DNA of 48,322 bases from a virus, in the IMG/VR virus record IMGVR_UViG_3300036760_000253, positions 1-48,322 of that record; one strand, 5' to 3'. Shown here piece by piece: positions 29,813 to 38,139 of the stretch (within the stretch, counting starts at the first letter, position 1; every line of letters starts with the position of its first letter). The notes under the pieces were generated by a model, which was given only the letters and a program-made list of their open reading frames with translations, was not told the DNA's origin and made no database searches. Both the position numbers and the translations under genes were made by a program.

Positions 29813-30637
29813 ATGATCGAAGCAAAAACACGTTGGATCACTCTTACCCCTGCATTGGCGCAACGGCTACTCGACAAGGGCGGCAACTTCCGCGCCCTCA
29901 ACGAGCGAAGGGCGAAGACGATGGCCAACGACATCAAGAACAACACGTTCTTTCGGTACGACCCGATCAAGGTGTCAAAGTCGGGCCGCCTTCAAGACGG
30001 TCAACACACCTGTCGAGCCGTGATCCTGGCGGCCAAGTCGGTAAGGACGCCTCTCATGGAGGGGCTGCCGGAAGAAGTTGATCTTGTTCTCGACCAGGGC
30101 AAACCGCGAACCCTGGTCGACTGCGTGAAGTCGCGCGGTATCGCATGCTCCACCGATGTCTCTGCCCTTGTAGAGGCCCTGGTTCGCTTGGAGGCCGGAT
30201 CCATCGCACGCGCGAACGCCACCCGGCACGACAAGCTCTCTTTCTTCGCGCGTAACGAAGAGAAGATCACCTTGTCGGTCAAAGCATCTCATAGTGTTTA
30301 CTCTCGGGTCAGGCGTCTCAATCGCACCGGAATAGCTGTGGCGTATTTCAAGATCCTCGAAGCGGGGCACGACTACTCGGTCGTTTCGCTCTTCTTTGAA
30401 GAGCTGCGCGAGGGACAGTCCTTGACCGTGGGCGATCCGGTGTTTTCTCTTCGGCGGCTCGCCGAAAAGCGAACCGGAAAGATCTACAACTACGGCAGAT
30501 TCGTGGACGCGGCCCTGATAGTGAAGACGTACAACGCCTGGTATCGCGGCCAGTCCTTGAAGCTGGTGCGCTGGGCACCGTTCGGCAGGTTATCCGAGCC
30601 GTTTCCCGCCGTAACCGACGTAGAAGCGTCGTCATGA
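29813..30637 (+). CDS. ParB/Srx-fold-like protein (274 aa)
   Basis: The N-terminus has the pattern of phage ParB-like proteins: WITLTPALAQRLLDKG, then RAKTMANDIKNNTFF, SKSGRLQDGQHTCRA. DGQH near 62-65 is the conserved core. The rest is helical (VSALVEALVRLEAGSIARAN). Composition is less GC-rich and codon use differs from the genes on both sides, suggesting recent acquisition. Its stop overlaps the next ATG. Such proteins are common in phage replication regions; DNA binding or nuclease activity is suspected, not shown. Confidence 0.75.
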   Translation: MIEAKTRWITLTPALAQRLLDKGGNFRALNERRAKTMANDIKNNTFFRYDPIKVSKSGRLQDGQHTCRAVILAAKSVRTPLMEGLPEEVDLVLDQGKPRTLVDCVKSRGIACSTDVSALVEALVRLEAGSIARANATRHDKLSFFARNEEKITLSVKASHSVYSRVRRLNRTGIAVAYFKILEAGHDYSVVSLFFEELREGQSLTVGDPVFSLRRLAEKRTGKIYNYGRFVDAALIVKTYNAWYRGQSLKLVRWAPFGRLSEPFPAVTDVEASS

Positions 30638-31650
30638 GCGCAGCCGAAGATCAGGGGGCGGCAGTCGCCGCCCCCGAGGAGAACGTACGGCTCGAGCCGT
30701 ACACGCACACCTCGACGCCTTCGGGCATCGAGATCGACTACTTCGTCGAGCCGAAGCGCAAGTACGAGGTTCGCGCGCTGCTCGGCGATCCGCAGGACGA
30801 CACGTTCACACCGTGGATCGAGGTGCCGAGCGTCACGACCGTGCTCGGATGCCTCGACAAGCCCGCCCTGCCGTGGTGGGGCATGAAGATCGGCGCGCAG
30901 GGAGTGATCGAGCTGAACGAGCGCGGTCTCCTCACGACGGCGCAGGACGGCAAGATCGCCGTCGCGATCAACGGCGCGTGGCTCTACGCGACGCCGGAGA
31001 ATGTCTGCGACCTGCTCAACCGCGAGAAGCTCACGGTCAACCACGTGCGCGACAAGGCCGGAGATCGCGGCCAGGCGACGCACGACGCCTTCGAGGCATG
31101 GGCGGCGCTCGGCACACTGCCGAACCCGGACGCTCAGGTCGAGGACGAGGAGCAGGGCACGCGCTTCCTGTACCCCGAGGAAGAGCGAGGCTACGTCGAG
31201 GGCCTGCGCAAGTTCTGCGTAGACATCGGCGACGCCTGGACGACCGGCGGCGTAGAGATCGCCGTCGCGTCGGTCGAGCACGAGTTCGCCGGGCGCTACG
31301 ACCTTCGAGGCGAAGTCACGCGCGACGTGAAGCTCGTGACCAAGGCGACCACGCAGCGCGGCGAGCCCCTCAAGCGCGGGCCGAAGTACACCGTCGTGCC
31401 CGGCGGGACGAAGGGCCTCGTCGATCTCAAGACGAGCAAGGGGATCTACGGCACGCACCTGATGCAGCTCGAAGCCTACGAGGGCGGTGGCATCGAGTGC
31501 GGCTACGACCCGACCGACTGGCGCGCAGTGCTGCACGTCACCGCCGACGGCCTCTACGAGTTCAAGCGAGCGAAGGCGACCTACGACGACTTCCTCGCGA
31601 TCCGTCACACCTACGCGGCCCTGGAGAGGGTCAAGGGGGCACTCAAGTAG
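30634..31650 (+). CDS. RecB/Cas4-like PD-(D/E)XK nuclease (338 aa)
   Basis: Motifs appear in family order: RGQATHDAFEAW (H150), EHEFAGRYDL (~215-224) with acidic metal ligands, and GLVDLKTSKG (261-270), the D-x-K of the PD-(D/E)XK fold, then QLEAY (278-282). These are phage homologues of the RecB nuclease used in recombination and end processing. It follows the SSB-like and ParB-like genes. Start ATG 30634 overlaps the previous stop; the end overlaps the next GTG (TAGTG). No Cys cluster for an Fe-S centre is apparent. Confidence 0.85.
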   Translation: MSAAEDQGAAVAAPEENVRLEPYTHTSTPSGIEIDYFVEPKRKYEVRALLGDPQDDTFTPWIEVPSVTTVLGCLDKPALPWWGMKIGAQGVIELNERGLLTTAQDGKIAVAINGAWLYATPENVCDLLNREKLTVNHVRDKAGDRGQATHDAFEAWAALGTLPNPDAQVEDEEQGTRFLYPEEERGYVEGLRKFCVDIGDAWTTGGVEIAVASVEHEFAGRYDLRGEVTRDVKLVTKATTQRGEPLKRGPKYTVVPGGTKGLVDLKTSKGIYGTHLMQLEAYEGGGIECGYDPTDWRAVLHVTADGLYEFKRAKATYDDFLAIRHTYAALERVKGALK

Positions 31651-31823
31651 TGGCCGCGACGCAGAACCTCAACACCTACCGGCTGGCGCGCGAGGCGATT
31701 CAGCGCGCGCAGGCAGACCAGTCGCTCAACAACCGTTCGTACGGGGGCCACAAGCACACGGGCCCGAATCACCCGCTCACCGGCAAGCCTGCCATGAGCG
31801 CAAGGAGGTATCCGAAGCGATGA
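31650..31823 (+). CDS. Small basic protein (57 aa)
   Basis: GTG 31650 overlaps the TAG of the nuclease gene. The product begins AATQNLNTYRLAREAIQRAQ and has a His/Gly-rich middle (GGHKHTGPNHPLTGKP) and a basic end. The stop overlaps the next start (ATGA). DNA binding plausible; no family recognised. Confidence 0.6.
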   Translation: MAATQNLNTYRLAREAIQRAQADQSLNNRSYGGHKHTGPNHPLTGKPAMSARRYPKR

Positions 31824-32044
31824 AGAGCATGAAGATCACCGAGTCCGACAGGCTGTACGTCGTCGAGCTGTCGTCGGGAGCGCGGGCCTCGGGGGCGTCG
31901 CTAGAGTCGGCGCTCTCGAAGCTCGTGCCTACGAACCAGGAGCGGCTCATCACCGAGTCGGACTACCTGGGCGTGCGCGTCATCTTCGACGCGATCCCGA
32001 ACGCGATGGGCGGACAGATCCGTCGCGGGGTGGCGTCGGCATGA
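31820..32044 (+). CDS. Small early protein (74 aa)
   Basis: ATG 31820, coupled to the previous TGA, with AAGGAGG 11 nt upstream. Two beta strands (RLYVVELSSG, LGVRVIFDAI) surround a Ser/Ala-rich helix (ASGASLESALSKL). Nothing diagnostic. Coupled by ATGA to the 56-aa gene. Confidence 0.6.
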   Translation: MKSMKITESDRLYVVELSSGARASGASLESALSKLVPTNQERLITESDYLGVRVIFDAIPNAMGGQIRRGVASA

Positions 32045-32211
32045 AGCGCGTCACCGTAGCGATCACAGCGTCCGACGACTACTCGACCTACAACCTGCGC
32101 GAGGTGCGGTCGGCGATGGTCAACGCGGCGGTGCTCAAGGCCGCCGAGTGCGACCTGGAAATCTCGAACATCGAGGCCAAGGTCGGCACGCCTCGGAAGA
32201 GCGCATCATGA
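32041..32211 (+). CDS. Small early protein (56 aa)
   Basis: ATG 32041 overlaps the previous stop, and its TGA overlaps the HNH start. The sequence opens MKRVTVAITASDDYSTYNLR; the rest is a helix (VRSAMVNAAVLKAAECDLE). No homologue recognised. In phages with this layout such filler proteins are usually host-takeover factors. Confidence 0.55.
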   Translation: MKRVTVAITASDDYSTYNLREVRSAMVNAAVLKAAECDLEISNIEAKVGTPRKSAS

Positions 32212-32825
32212 CCGCGCTCAAGCCCATCGAGAACCGGCGCGTGCGTGGCGTCGCGTCCGAGACGTACCCGGTCAACAAGACGTGCTCGCACCCCGAGTGC
32301 TCCGAGCCGGTCACGCTCAAGGCGAACGGCGACCCGACCGTGCATCACATCTTCCCGCGCTCGCTCACGAAGAGCGCGAGCTACTTCGTCGAGATCACCG
32401 AGGACGAAGGCAAGCCGAAGATCATCCCGCACGCGACGGGACTGTGCGGCTCGGGCACGTCCGGCCACCACGGCGAGGTGGAGCTTCACGATGCCTGGAT
32501 CAAGCTCGAAGACGGCGTGTACGTGTGGTACGACCGTGGCGAGGGCGACGAGTGGATCAAGGTCGGCCCGCTCAACCCGCAGCCGGGCTCGACCGACGGC
32601 AAGCCGAAGCGTAAGCGGCTCAAGGGCGAGAAGCGCAAGAAGCGCAAGACGATCTCGCTCCGCGTGCCGGACGACGCAGACGAGAACGGCGCAGAGCTGT
32701 TCGACGAGGCAGTCGAGCAGCTCGAAGAGAAGCTGAATCCGGGCAACCATCGCCCGCTCTACTTCACGCTCATGACCGCGCTCGACTATACGAACCTCAA
32801 CGCCGACGCGACGGACTTCGAGTGA
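32208..32825 (+). CDS. HNH endonuclease-like protein with basic linker (205 aa)
   Basis: CSHPECSE (~26-33) gives the first zinc pair, DPTVHHIFPRS (~42-52) the HH, and LCGSGTSGHHGEVE (~78-91) the third part, so all HNH elements are present. Then comes a Lys/Arg-rich hinge (KPKRKRLKGEKRKKRK) and an acidic helical C-terminal domain (VPDDADENGAELFDEAVEQL). Unlike the small HNH genes in the late region, this one is fused to an accessory domain and coupled on both sides. It may be a processing nuclease, not a parasite. Confidence 0.75.
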   Translation: MTALKPIENRRVRGVASETYPVNKTCSHPECSEPVTLKANGDPTVHHIFPRSLTKSASYFVEITEDEGKPKIIPHATGLCGSGTSGHHGEVELHDAWIKLEDGVYVWYDRGEGDEWIKVGPLNPQPGSTDGKPKRKRLKGEKRKKRKTISLRVPDDADENGAELFDEAVEQLEEKLNPGNHRPLYFTLMTALDYTNLNADATDFE

Positions 32826-33271
32826 CCCTGCTGCTCGCAGCAATGGCGTCGGCGCTCGCGCTCGCGCACGCACCTTCGGGCACGCCGGTCACGTGCTACC
32901 CGGACGTGCTTCCCGGCGACCGCTGGGGCTCGACCGATTGGGACAAGCGTCCCATCGACATCAGCCTGTTCGGCCCACAGGGCTGTGCGGCGGCGCTCTA
33001 CGCGAGCGAGACCCCCAAACAGCGCGTCCAGACGATCAGGCTGAACCTCGGCGTCAACTTCGCACAGGTGGTCGGGCAGGGTCTCCTGCTCGACCTCCAC
33101 GAGGCGTCGCACGTCGGGCTCATGACGAAGGACGAGTGCATCGTCGAGCAGCGGGCCTACGCGCTCCTGCCGACGCTCCTGCGCAAGTACTTCCTGCGGC
33201 CGTTCATCGCCCAGGCGATGACGTACGCAACCGCGTATCACACGTTCGTGCTCGGCTTCTACAACTGCTGA
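32822..33271 (+). CDS. Secreted metallopeptidase-like protein (HEASH, 149 aa)
   Basis: GTG 32822 overlaps the HNH stop (GTGA). Residues 1-17 (MTLLLAAMASALALAHA) are a signal peptide with a likely AHA-A cleavage site. LLLDLHEASHVGLMTKDECI contains HExxH (HEASH), with E-C-I-V-E shortly after as possible third ligand. Cysteines flanking the mature domain could form disulfides. A secreted zinc protease made early by a phage is unusual; extracellular or envelope targets are likely. Activity is not proven by the motif alone. Confidence 0.65.
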   Translation: MTLLLAAMASALALAHAPSGTPVTCYPDVLPGDRWGSTDWDKRPIDISLFGPQGCAAALYASETPKQRVQTIRLNLGVNFAQVVGQGLLLDLHEASHVGLMTKDECIVEQRAYALLPTLLRKYFLRPFIAQAMTYATAYHTFVLGFYNC

Positions 33272-33283
33272 GTGCTACACTCA
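33269..33283 (+). promoter_or_regulatory. Palindromic -10 region / operator
   Basis: TGAGTG CTA CACTCA is a perfect 6-bp inverted repeat containing TACACT (33276-33281) with TGC before it (extended -10). It lies just upstream of the 218-aa gene start at 33313. A TGTACAC follows at 33294. Confidence 0.4.
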
Positions 33284-33312
33284 GCGCAACGCATGTACAC
33301 CGGGAGGGTTAC

Positions 33313-33969
33313 ATGAGCGACAACGAAGGCAGCGAGGTCGAGCGCATCGACCTCGACGAGGAGCCGGACGACCGCTTCGCCGAGGACGACGAGGTGCTCA
33401 TCGGCGCACCGTCGGACGAGGCCGAGGAGACTCGCCCCGAGTTCCAGGACGAGCTGGCGACGGCGGCGGAAGCCTCCGACATCGCAGCCGAGAGCTTCGA
33501 GCAGCTCAAGGCGCGCAAGCGCGAAGAGCTGGGCGGCATGGTACTCGCGTGGTGGGAGGACAACTCCCTCTTCACGGGGCTCGGCGTGCTCGGCAAGGTG
33601 CTCGATTCGGCCGTGGACACGACCAAGAGCATCGAGCTGATGTTCAAGGTCGGTCTCCCGCAGGACATCTTGGTGACGCCGGTTCCGGTCAACCTCGTGT
33701 CCGGGCCGATCGTCCTCTCCGCGCTCCAGGTGCTCGGTCTCTTCGAGCCGCGCCTGCGCACGCAGGTCGAGGACGCGATGCGGCTGTTCGCGGATGCGGT
33801 GCCGACGCCGAACGAGGAGGAGCTGGCGCTCCTCAACGAATACGGCGCGAAGGCAGCCGAGATCGCCTTCGGCCAGTTCGTGAACGACATCGAGGCGTCA
33901 GGCGGCCAGGTGCTCAAGGCTGACGATCTCCTCAAGCAGCCCGAGGGCGGCGATGCCGGTCTCAACTGA
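33313..33969 (+). CDS. Acidic early protein (218 aa)
   Basis: ATG 33313 follows GGGAGGG, 30 nt after the palindromic promoter. The first ~55 residues are strongly acidic (DLDEEPDDRFAEDDEVL, ~14-30); the rest is helical (KARKREELGGMVLAWWEDNS ... VEDAMRLFADAVPTPNEEEL). It ends 17 nt into RusA. DNA mimic or structural regulator are possible for such an acidic head. No family recognised. Confidence 0.65.
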   Translation: MSDNEGSEVERIDLDEEPDDRFAEDDEVLIGAPSDEAEETRPEFQDELATAAEASDIAAESFEQLKARKREELGGMVLAWWEDNSLFTGLGVLGKVLDSAVDTTKSIELMFKVGLPQDILVTPVPVNLVSGPIVLSALQVLGLFEPRLRTQVEDAMRLFADAVPTPNEEELALLNEYGAKAAEIAFGQFVNDIEASGGQVLKADDLLKQPEGGDAGLN

Positions 33970-34453
33970 GGCCATCCGCGTGTTCGGTCTTCCTGCGCCC
34001 CAGGGGTCGAAAGATCCCTGGGGCGGGGAAGCGAACAAGCGCACGAAGCCGTGGCGCGAGCAGGTCGCTCAGGTGATCGGTGCCGCGCGTCGCGACATGC
34101 CGTTGCTGCGCGGGCCCGTCAAGGTCGAGGTGGTCTTCGCGTTCCCTCGTCCGAAGGCGCACTATCGCACCGGCAAGCACGCGGGCGAGCTGCGGCCGGA
34201 CGCGCCGTACTGGCACATCGCTCCGAACGACACGGACAAGCTCTGTCGCGCCATCGGTGACGCCCTGACCGGCGTCGCGTGGGCCGACGACAAGCAAGTC
34301 TCGTGGTGGGACGCCCGAAAGATTTACGCCGAGCAGGCGTATGCCGAAGTCACCATCGTCGATCTCTCAGGAGGATCAAATGACACAGGACGAGCTACTG
34401 CTGCTGGGCCGGGGTCGAGTACCGGCGCAACCGATCATCGCGGCTATCACTAG
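33953..34453 (+). CDS. RusA-like Holliday-junction resolvase (166 aa)
   Basis: The sequence has the RusA pattern: FGLPAPQGSKDPWGG, then KPWREQV, PVKVEVVFAFPRPKAHY, and a DxxN/D rich core PNDTDKLCRAIGDALTGVAW followed by ADDKQV, with the acidic residues for metal binding. It resolves branched DNA before packaging. It overlaps the next gene's first 74 nt, and the C-terminal ~25 residues are Gly/Thr-rich. Start ATG 33953 overlaps the previous gene. Confidence 0.85.
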   Translation: MPVSTEAIRVFGLPAPQGSKDPWGGEANKRTKPWREQVAQVIGAARRDMPLLRGPVKVEVVFAFPRPKAHYRTGKHAGELRPDAPYWHIAPNDTDKLCRAIGDALTGVAWADDKQVSWWDARKIYAEQAYAEVTIVDLSGGSNDTGRATAAGPGSSTGATDHRGYH

Positions 34454-35021
34454 GTACGCCGTCGAGAACGGCGAGCCGCGCAACGACAACCTCGACCTGC
34501 AACCGCTGATCGTCGTAGCCGAGCGGGCGGGCGTGCCGTACTCGACGCTCTGCACGTGGGTCGAAGGCCCTCGGCGCGCAGGGGCGATGCCCTTCAACGT
34601 CGCGGACGAGCTGCTCTGCGCGTGCGACCTCTACCACCTGTGGTGGGGCGAGCTGGGCGAGTACTACGAGCGCGTCGATCTCTCGTGGAAGCAGTGCGAG
34701 TGCGAGGGGTGCGAGACGTGGTTCCAGCTCAAGAAGGACACGCTCGGCCGCCACGCATCGCAGATGTATTGCTCACAGCAGTGCAGGCAGGCCGCGCACA
34801 AGCTCCGCACGGGGCGCAATCAGCACCGGCTCGCCAAGGCGAACCGCCGCAAGAAGGGCGGGCGGCCGGTCGGCGTGGAGGAGCGCAAGTGCCGCAACGG
34901 GCACGAGTTCACGCCCGAGAACACCATGATCCTCAAGAGCGGCAAGCGCCGCTGTCGGACGTGCAACAACGCCACCTCTTCGGCTGGGTATCACCGTCGC
35001 AGGCAGCCGGTGGCCGCGTGA
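34380..35021 (+). CDS. Double zinc-finger protein (213 aa)
   Basis: ATG 34380 has an AGGAGG site 6 nt upstream. N-terminal helices (LIVVAERAGVPYSTLCTWVE) look HTH-like. Then two zinc sites: CECEGCETW paired with MYCSQQCRQAA (~110-143), and a second finger KCRNGHEFTPENTMI ... CRTC (~172-199). A basic linker (KANRRKKGGRPVG) separates them. DNA-binding regulator or replication accessory is likely, just before the primase-helicase. Its stop overlaps the next GTG. Confidence 0.72.
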   Translation: MTQDELLLLGRGRVPAQPIIAAITRYAVENGEPRNDNLDLQPLIVVAERAGVPYSTLCTWVEGPRRAGAMPFNVADELLCACDLYHLWWGELGEYYERVDLSWKQCECEGCETWFQLKKDTLGRHASQMYCSQQCRQAAHKLRTGRNQHRLAKANRRKKGGRPVGVEERKCRNGHEFTPENTMILKSGKRRCRTCNNATSSAGYHRRRQPVAA

Positions 35022-36718
35022 CGCTCGACGAGTTTCTCGACCGCTGCGAAGGGGTACGACCCTCCGGGAACGGTTACGTCGCCGTGTGCCCGGCGCACGA
35101 GGATCGAGAGGCGTCGCTCGGCATCACCGAGGGCGACGACGGGCGCATCCTGCTCCAGTGCTACGCGGGGTGCGAGACGAAGGACATCGTGGAGGTGATG
35201 CAGATCCGCTTCGCGGATCTCTTCGCCAACACGATGCGGCACGACGTGCTGCCAGAGGCGGGGTACGACTACACGGACGAGTTCGGCAACGTGCTCTTCC
35301 AGGCCGTGCGCTTCCCCGGCAAGCGGTTCCGCCAGCGTCACCACGCGCCCGATGCCCCCGACGCGGACGAGCAGGGCTACGTGTGGAATCTCGACGGCGT
35401 GCGTCGCGTCCCGTTCCGTCTGCCCGAGCTGATCGCAGCCGTGGCCGCCGGTCAGGTCGTCTACCTCGTCGAGGGCGAGAAGGACGCGCTCCGCATCACC
35501 CAGGAGACCGGCCGGTTCGCCACGTGCAATCCGATGGGCGCAGGCAAGTGGCGCGACGAGTACGTCCCGTTCTTCACGAACGCTCGCGTCATCATCATCC
35601 AGGATCGGGACGAGCCCGGCCGTCGGCACGCGCAGAAGGTGAAGGACTCCATCGGCCCGGTCGTGCAGTCGCTCCACGTGCTCCAGGCGAAGCGCGGCAA
35701 GGACATCAGCGACCACTTCGACAACGGCTTCCCGATGGAAGACCTGCTCCAGCCTCGCCAGGCCCCGCGCCGTGGGATCGTCTCCGCTGCCGACATGGTG
35801 GAGTCCGGCATGGAGTACCTCAACTTCCGGCCGACCGACCTGCCCGGCTGGGCGCTGCTCCCCGGCGTCGAGGCGAGCATCGTGCGCCTCGGTCGTCTTT
35901 ACGCGGGAGGTGCGTACACGGGCGACGGCAAGACCACGCTCGCGTTGCAGGGCACGCGCACGCTGTGCGAGCAGAAGGTGCGGTGCGGGTACTTCTCGAT
36001 GGAAATGCCCGAGCGTGATCTGCGCAACCGCTTCATCGCGCACAAGGGCGTGCCGCTGTCGCTGCTCGAGGAGCCGTGGAAGCTCCGGCTGCCGGAGAAC
36101 CGCCCGTTCCTCGACCTGTACCACGCTGCGCTTGAGGAAATGCGGGACTGGCAGCTCGAAGTGATCTTCGACTCCGGGCTCACCGCAGAGAAGGTGGTCG
36201 AGTACACTCTCGACCGCGAGTACGAGTTCGTGGTCATCGACCACATCCACCGCTTCGGCTGGGGCGACCGCCGTCACCTGGAGACGCAGGTGCAGGCGCT
36301 CACGAACCTCACGCTCGAAGCGAACATCGCCATGCTGGTGCTCTGCCAGCTCCGGCGGTACCAGCGCGGCAAGGACATGGTGGCGTACCCGCCGCCCGTG
36401 CTCCAGGACTTCCGCGAGACCGAAATGATCGGCAACGAGGCGAGCATCGCGTTCGCACTCTGGCGCTCGCGCGATCAGGAAGGTCTGCGTTACGAAGGCG
36501 ACACGTCTCAGCTCCGCGTGCTCAAGAACCGGCACACGACGAGTCGCAAGGATCAGGCAGGACACATCGAGCTGCTCGGTTTCGACCGGACGACGCAGCT
36601 CTATTCAATGGGAGGAATGCACAGTGAGTACAGACCCACAGAGCCCGCAACAGACAGCGGCATCGAAGACCCCTGGGCCGATCTCCAGCAGCCCGACGGA
36701 GACACGACCTGGGAGTGA
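35018..36718 (+). CDS. Primase-helicase fusion (T7 gp4-like, 566 aa)
   Basis: GTG 35018 overlaps the previous TGA. The N-terminal zinc site is CPAH (24-27) with CYAGC (48-52). The TOPRIM primase follows: LVEGEKD (150-156) and QDRDEPG (195-201). The C-terminal RecA-fold helicase has Walker A GAYTGDGKTT (298-307), Walker B FVVIDH (404-409), and FSMEMPERDL (~326). It unwinds and primes the phage fork. No DNA polymerase is in the window, so host polymerase is probably used. The last ~30 codons overlap the 301-aa gene. Confidence 0.92.
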   Translation: MTLDEFLDRCEGVRPSGNGYVAVCPAHEDREASLGITEGDDGRILLQCYAGCETKDIVEVMQIRFADLFANTMRHDVLPEAGYDYTDEFGNVLFQAVRFPGKRFRQRHHAPDAPDADEQGYVWNLDGVRRVPFRLPELIAAVAAGQVVYLVEGEKDALRITQETGRFATCNPMGAGKWRDEYVPFFTNARVIIIQDRDEPGRRHAQKVKDSIGPVVQSLHVLQAKRGKDISDHFDNGFPMEDLLQPRQAPRRGIVSAADMVESGMEYLNFRPTDLPGWALLPGVEASIVRLGRLYAGGAYTGDGKTTLALQGTRTLCEQKVRCGYFSMEMPERDLRNRFIAHKGVPLSLLEEPWKLRLPENRPFLDLYHAALEEMRDWQLEVIFDSGLTAEKVVEYTLDREYEFVVIDHIHRFGWGDRRHLETQVQALTNLTLEANIAMLVLCQLRRYQRGKDMVAYPPPVLQDFRETEMIGNEASIAFALWRSRDQEGLRYEGDTSQLRVLKNRHTTSRKDQAGHIELLGFDRTTQLYSMGGMHSEYRPTEPATDSGIEDPWADLQQPDGDTTWE

Positions 36719-37529
36719 CATCCGCGAGTTCATCGACGCACTGCGGTCGAACGACAATCCGCTCGACGTGTGGCAGCGCGACCAAGTGCGCACGGCGTAC
36801 CTCGCAGGGCCGATGCGCGGCATCGAGGACTTCAACTACCCCCTCTTCAACGCCGTCGCGGCGTGGTTGACCAAGCGGGGGTACAAGATCGAGAACCCGG
36901 CGCAGACCGACGGCGCAGTCAGTGAGCGTGCGAGCCAGGCGAAGAACCCGCTCTCGGTCTACATGGAGCGCGATCTCGCCGACGTGGCGAAGACGGACGC
37001 CGTGTTCGTGCTCCCCGGCTGGGAAGACTCCGAGGGAGCGAACATCGAGGTAACGATCGCGTGGATGCTCCAGCACCCCGTGTACAGCTTGCCCGACTTC
37101 AAGCTCGTGGAGCCGTACGTGCTCAAGGCTCCGGTCGGACTCGACTTCGACTTCGGCCCGAGCTGGCGCGACGTGTTCGAGGACACGGGGCTCAACAAGG
37201 GGCGGCGCGAGGCGATCTTCACCACGATTCCCGTGTACGCGCTCGTGCAGGAAGCGCGCGTGCATGGCAACTCGGTCGTGCCGAAGGACGGCGTGCCCGC
37301 GAAGTACGGCGACGTGGAGCCCGGTGTGCCGAACTGGAGCCTGGGCGGCCCGTACTCGTGGATGCTCGACGCTCTCTGGCGTCACCTGCTCGCGTGGCAG
37401 GCCGGGATCGACTTCGACGGTGAGAGCGGCCTGCACAACCTCGCGCACGTGCGCTGGATGTGCGGCACGCTCATGGAGTGGCAGCGCCGGGGCGTGGGCC
37501 TCGACGACCGCTTCGGGGGCCAGTCGTGA
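36624..37529 (+). CDS. Deoxyribosyltransferase-like + dATP/dGTP diphosphohydrolase-type protein (301 aa)
   Basis: GTG 36624 has GGAGG 8 nt upstream. After a Ser/Pro-rich N-terminus (~35 residues), ~55-150 resembles nucleoside 2-deoxyribosyltransferase-like DUF4406 proteins: TAYLAGPMRGIEDFNYPLFN and VLPGWEDSEGA. The C-terminal half matches the phage dATP/dGTP diphosphohydrolase N-terminal family: AKYGDVEPGVPNWSLGGPYS, WRHLLAWQ, and D-G-E-S-G...HNLAH (264-275) with possible metal ligands. Together they suggest nucleotide-pool editing or base exchange. It is coupled to a MazG-like enzyme (GTGA). Confidence 0.72.
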   Translation: MSTDPQSPQQTAASKTPGPISSSPTETRPGSDIREFIDALRSNDNPLDVWQRDQVRTAYLAGPMRGIEDFNYPLFNAVAAWLTKRGYKIENPAQTDGAVSERASQAKNPLSVYMERDLADVAKTDAVFVLPGWEDSEGANIEVTIAWMLQHPVYSLPDFKLVEPYVLKAPVGLDFDFGPSWRDVFEDTGLNKGRREAIFTTIPVYALVQEARVHGNSVVPKDGVPAKYGDVEPGVPNWSLGGPYSWMLDALWRHLLAWQAGIDFDGESGLHNLAHVRWMCGTLMEWQRRGVGLDDRFGGQS

Positions 37530-37837
37530 ACTGGTCTCGCACGGTGGATGCGCTCGGTCGTGTTGCGGCCGAGCGCCTTCGGCAGGACATCAAGTGGGGT
37601 GAGCAGCACCACCCCGACGGCACGAACGAGGGCAACAAGTCCCTCGCCGACCAGGCTCGTGAAATCTGCGAGCAGGAGTTCGCTCGTGGTCGGGGCACGT
37701 GGCGACTGATCCTCGGGGAAGAGTTCTTCGAGGCGATGGTCGAGACCGACCCCGACAAGCTCCGCGAAGAGTTGGCTCACGTAGCGGCAGTCGCCGTGTC
37801 GTGGATCGAAGACATCGACTCACGGGAGAGGCCATGA
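37526..37837 (+). CDS. MazG-like nucleotide pyrophosphohydrolase (103 aa)
   Basis: GTG 37526, overlapping the previous TGA. The family pattern is visible: RLRQDIKWGEQHHPDG (~17-32), a helix with TWRLILGEEFFEAMVETD and KLREELAHVAAVAVSWIEDI, in which EExxEA and the following E-L-x-x-V supply Mg-binding acids. Small all-alpha NTP-PPases of this type hydrolyse NTPs or dNTPs to monophosphates. Adjacent to the deoxyribosyltransferase/diphosphohydrolase fusion, so both likely act on the same pool. Confidence 0.78.
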   Translation: MNWSRTVDALGRVAAERLRQDIKWGEQHHPDGTNEGNKSLADQAREICEQEFARGRGTWRLILGEEFFEAMVETDPDKLREELAHVAAVAVSWIEDIDSRERP

Positions 37838-38139
37838 CCCAGCAGGAACGCAACAACATCCTCGACGGCGCGCGTGTGCGTGTCGTCCACCTCCGCAACG
37901 CGGACATGGGCATCATCAACTGGCAGCCGCTACCGGGCCAGCTCACGGCGCATCAGCTCCGCGAGCGCGGTCTACGTCCGGCGGCCAAGGGCGGCACGAC
38001 GCTCGTCGAGATCGAGTTCGCCGACGGCAACTTCTCGCGCACGTTCGCTCGCTGCTCGCCACGCGACAACTACTGCAAGGCGACCGGCCGGATGATCGCG
38101 GTCGGCCGTGCGGTCAAGTTCTACGCGGAGTGTGTCTGA
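37834..38139 (+). CDS. Early protein of unknown function (101 aa)
   Basis: ATG 37834 overlaps the previous TGA. It has a beta-rich form (ARVRVVHLRNADMGIINWQP ... GGTTLVEIEFADGNFSRTFA) and Cys residues at ~75 and 82. No family recognised; possibly an accessory to the nucleotide enzymes upstream. Confidence 0.6.
   Translation: MTQQERNNILDGARVRVVHLRNADMGIINWQPLPGQLTAHQLRERGLRPAAKGGTTLVEIEFADGNFSRTFARCSPRDNYCKATGRMIAVGRAVKFYAECV

Noticed and set aside
34556-35017. N-terminal extension of the primase-helicase back to 34556
   Set aside because: That part is the out-of-frame shadow of the double zinc-finger gene; GTG 35018 is coupled to its stop and places the zinc site correctly.
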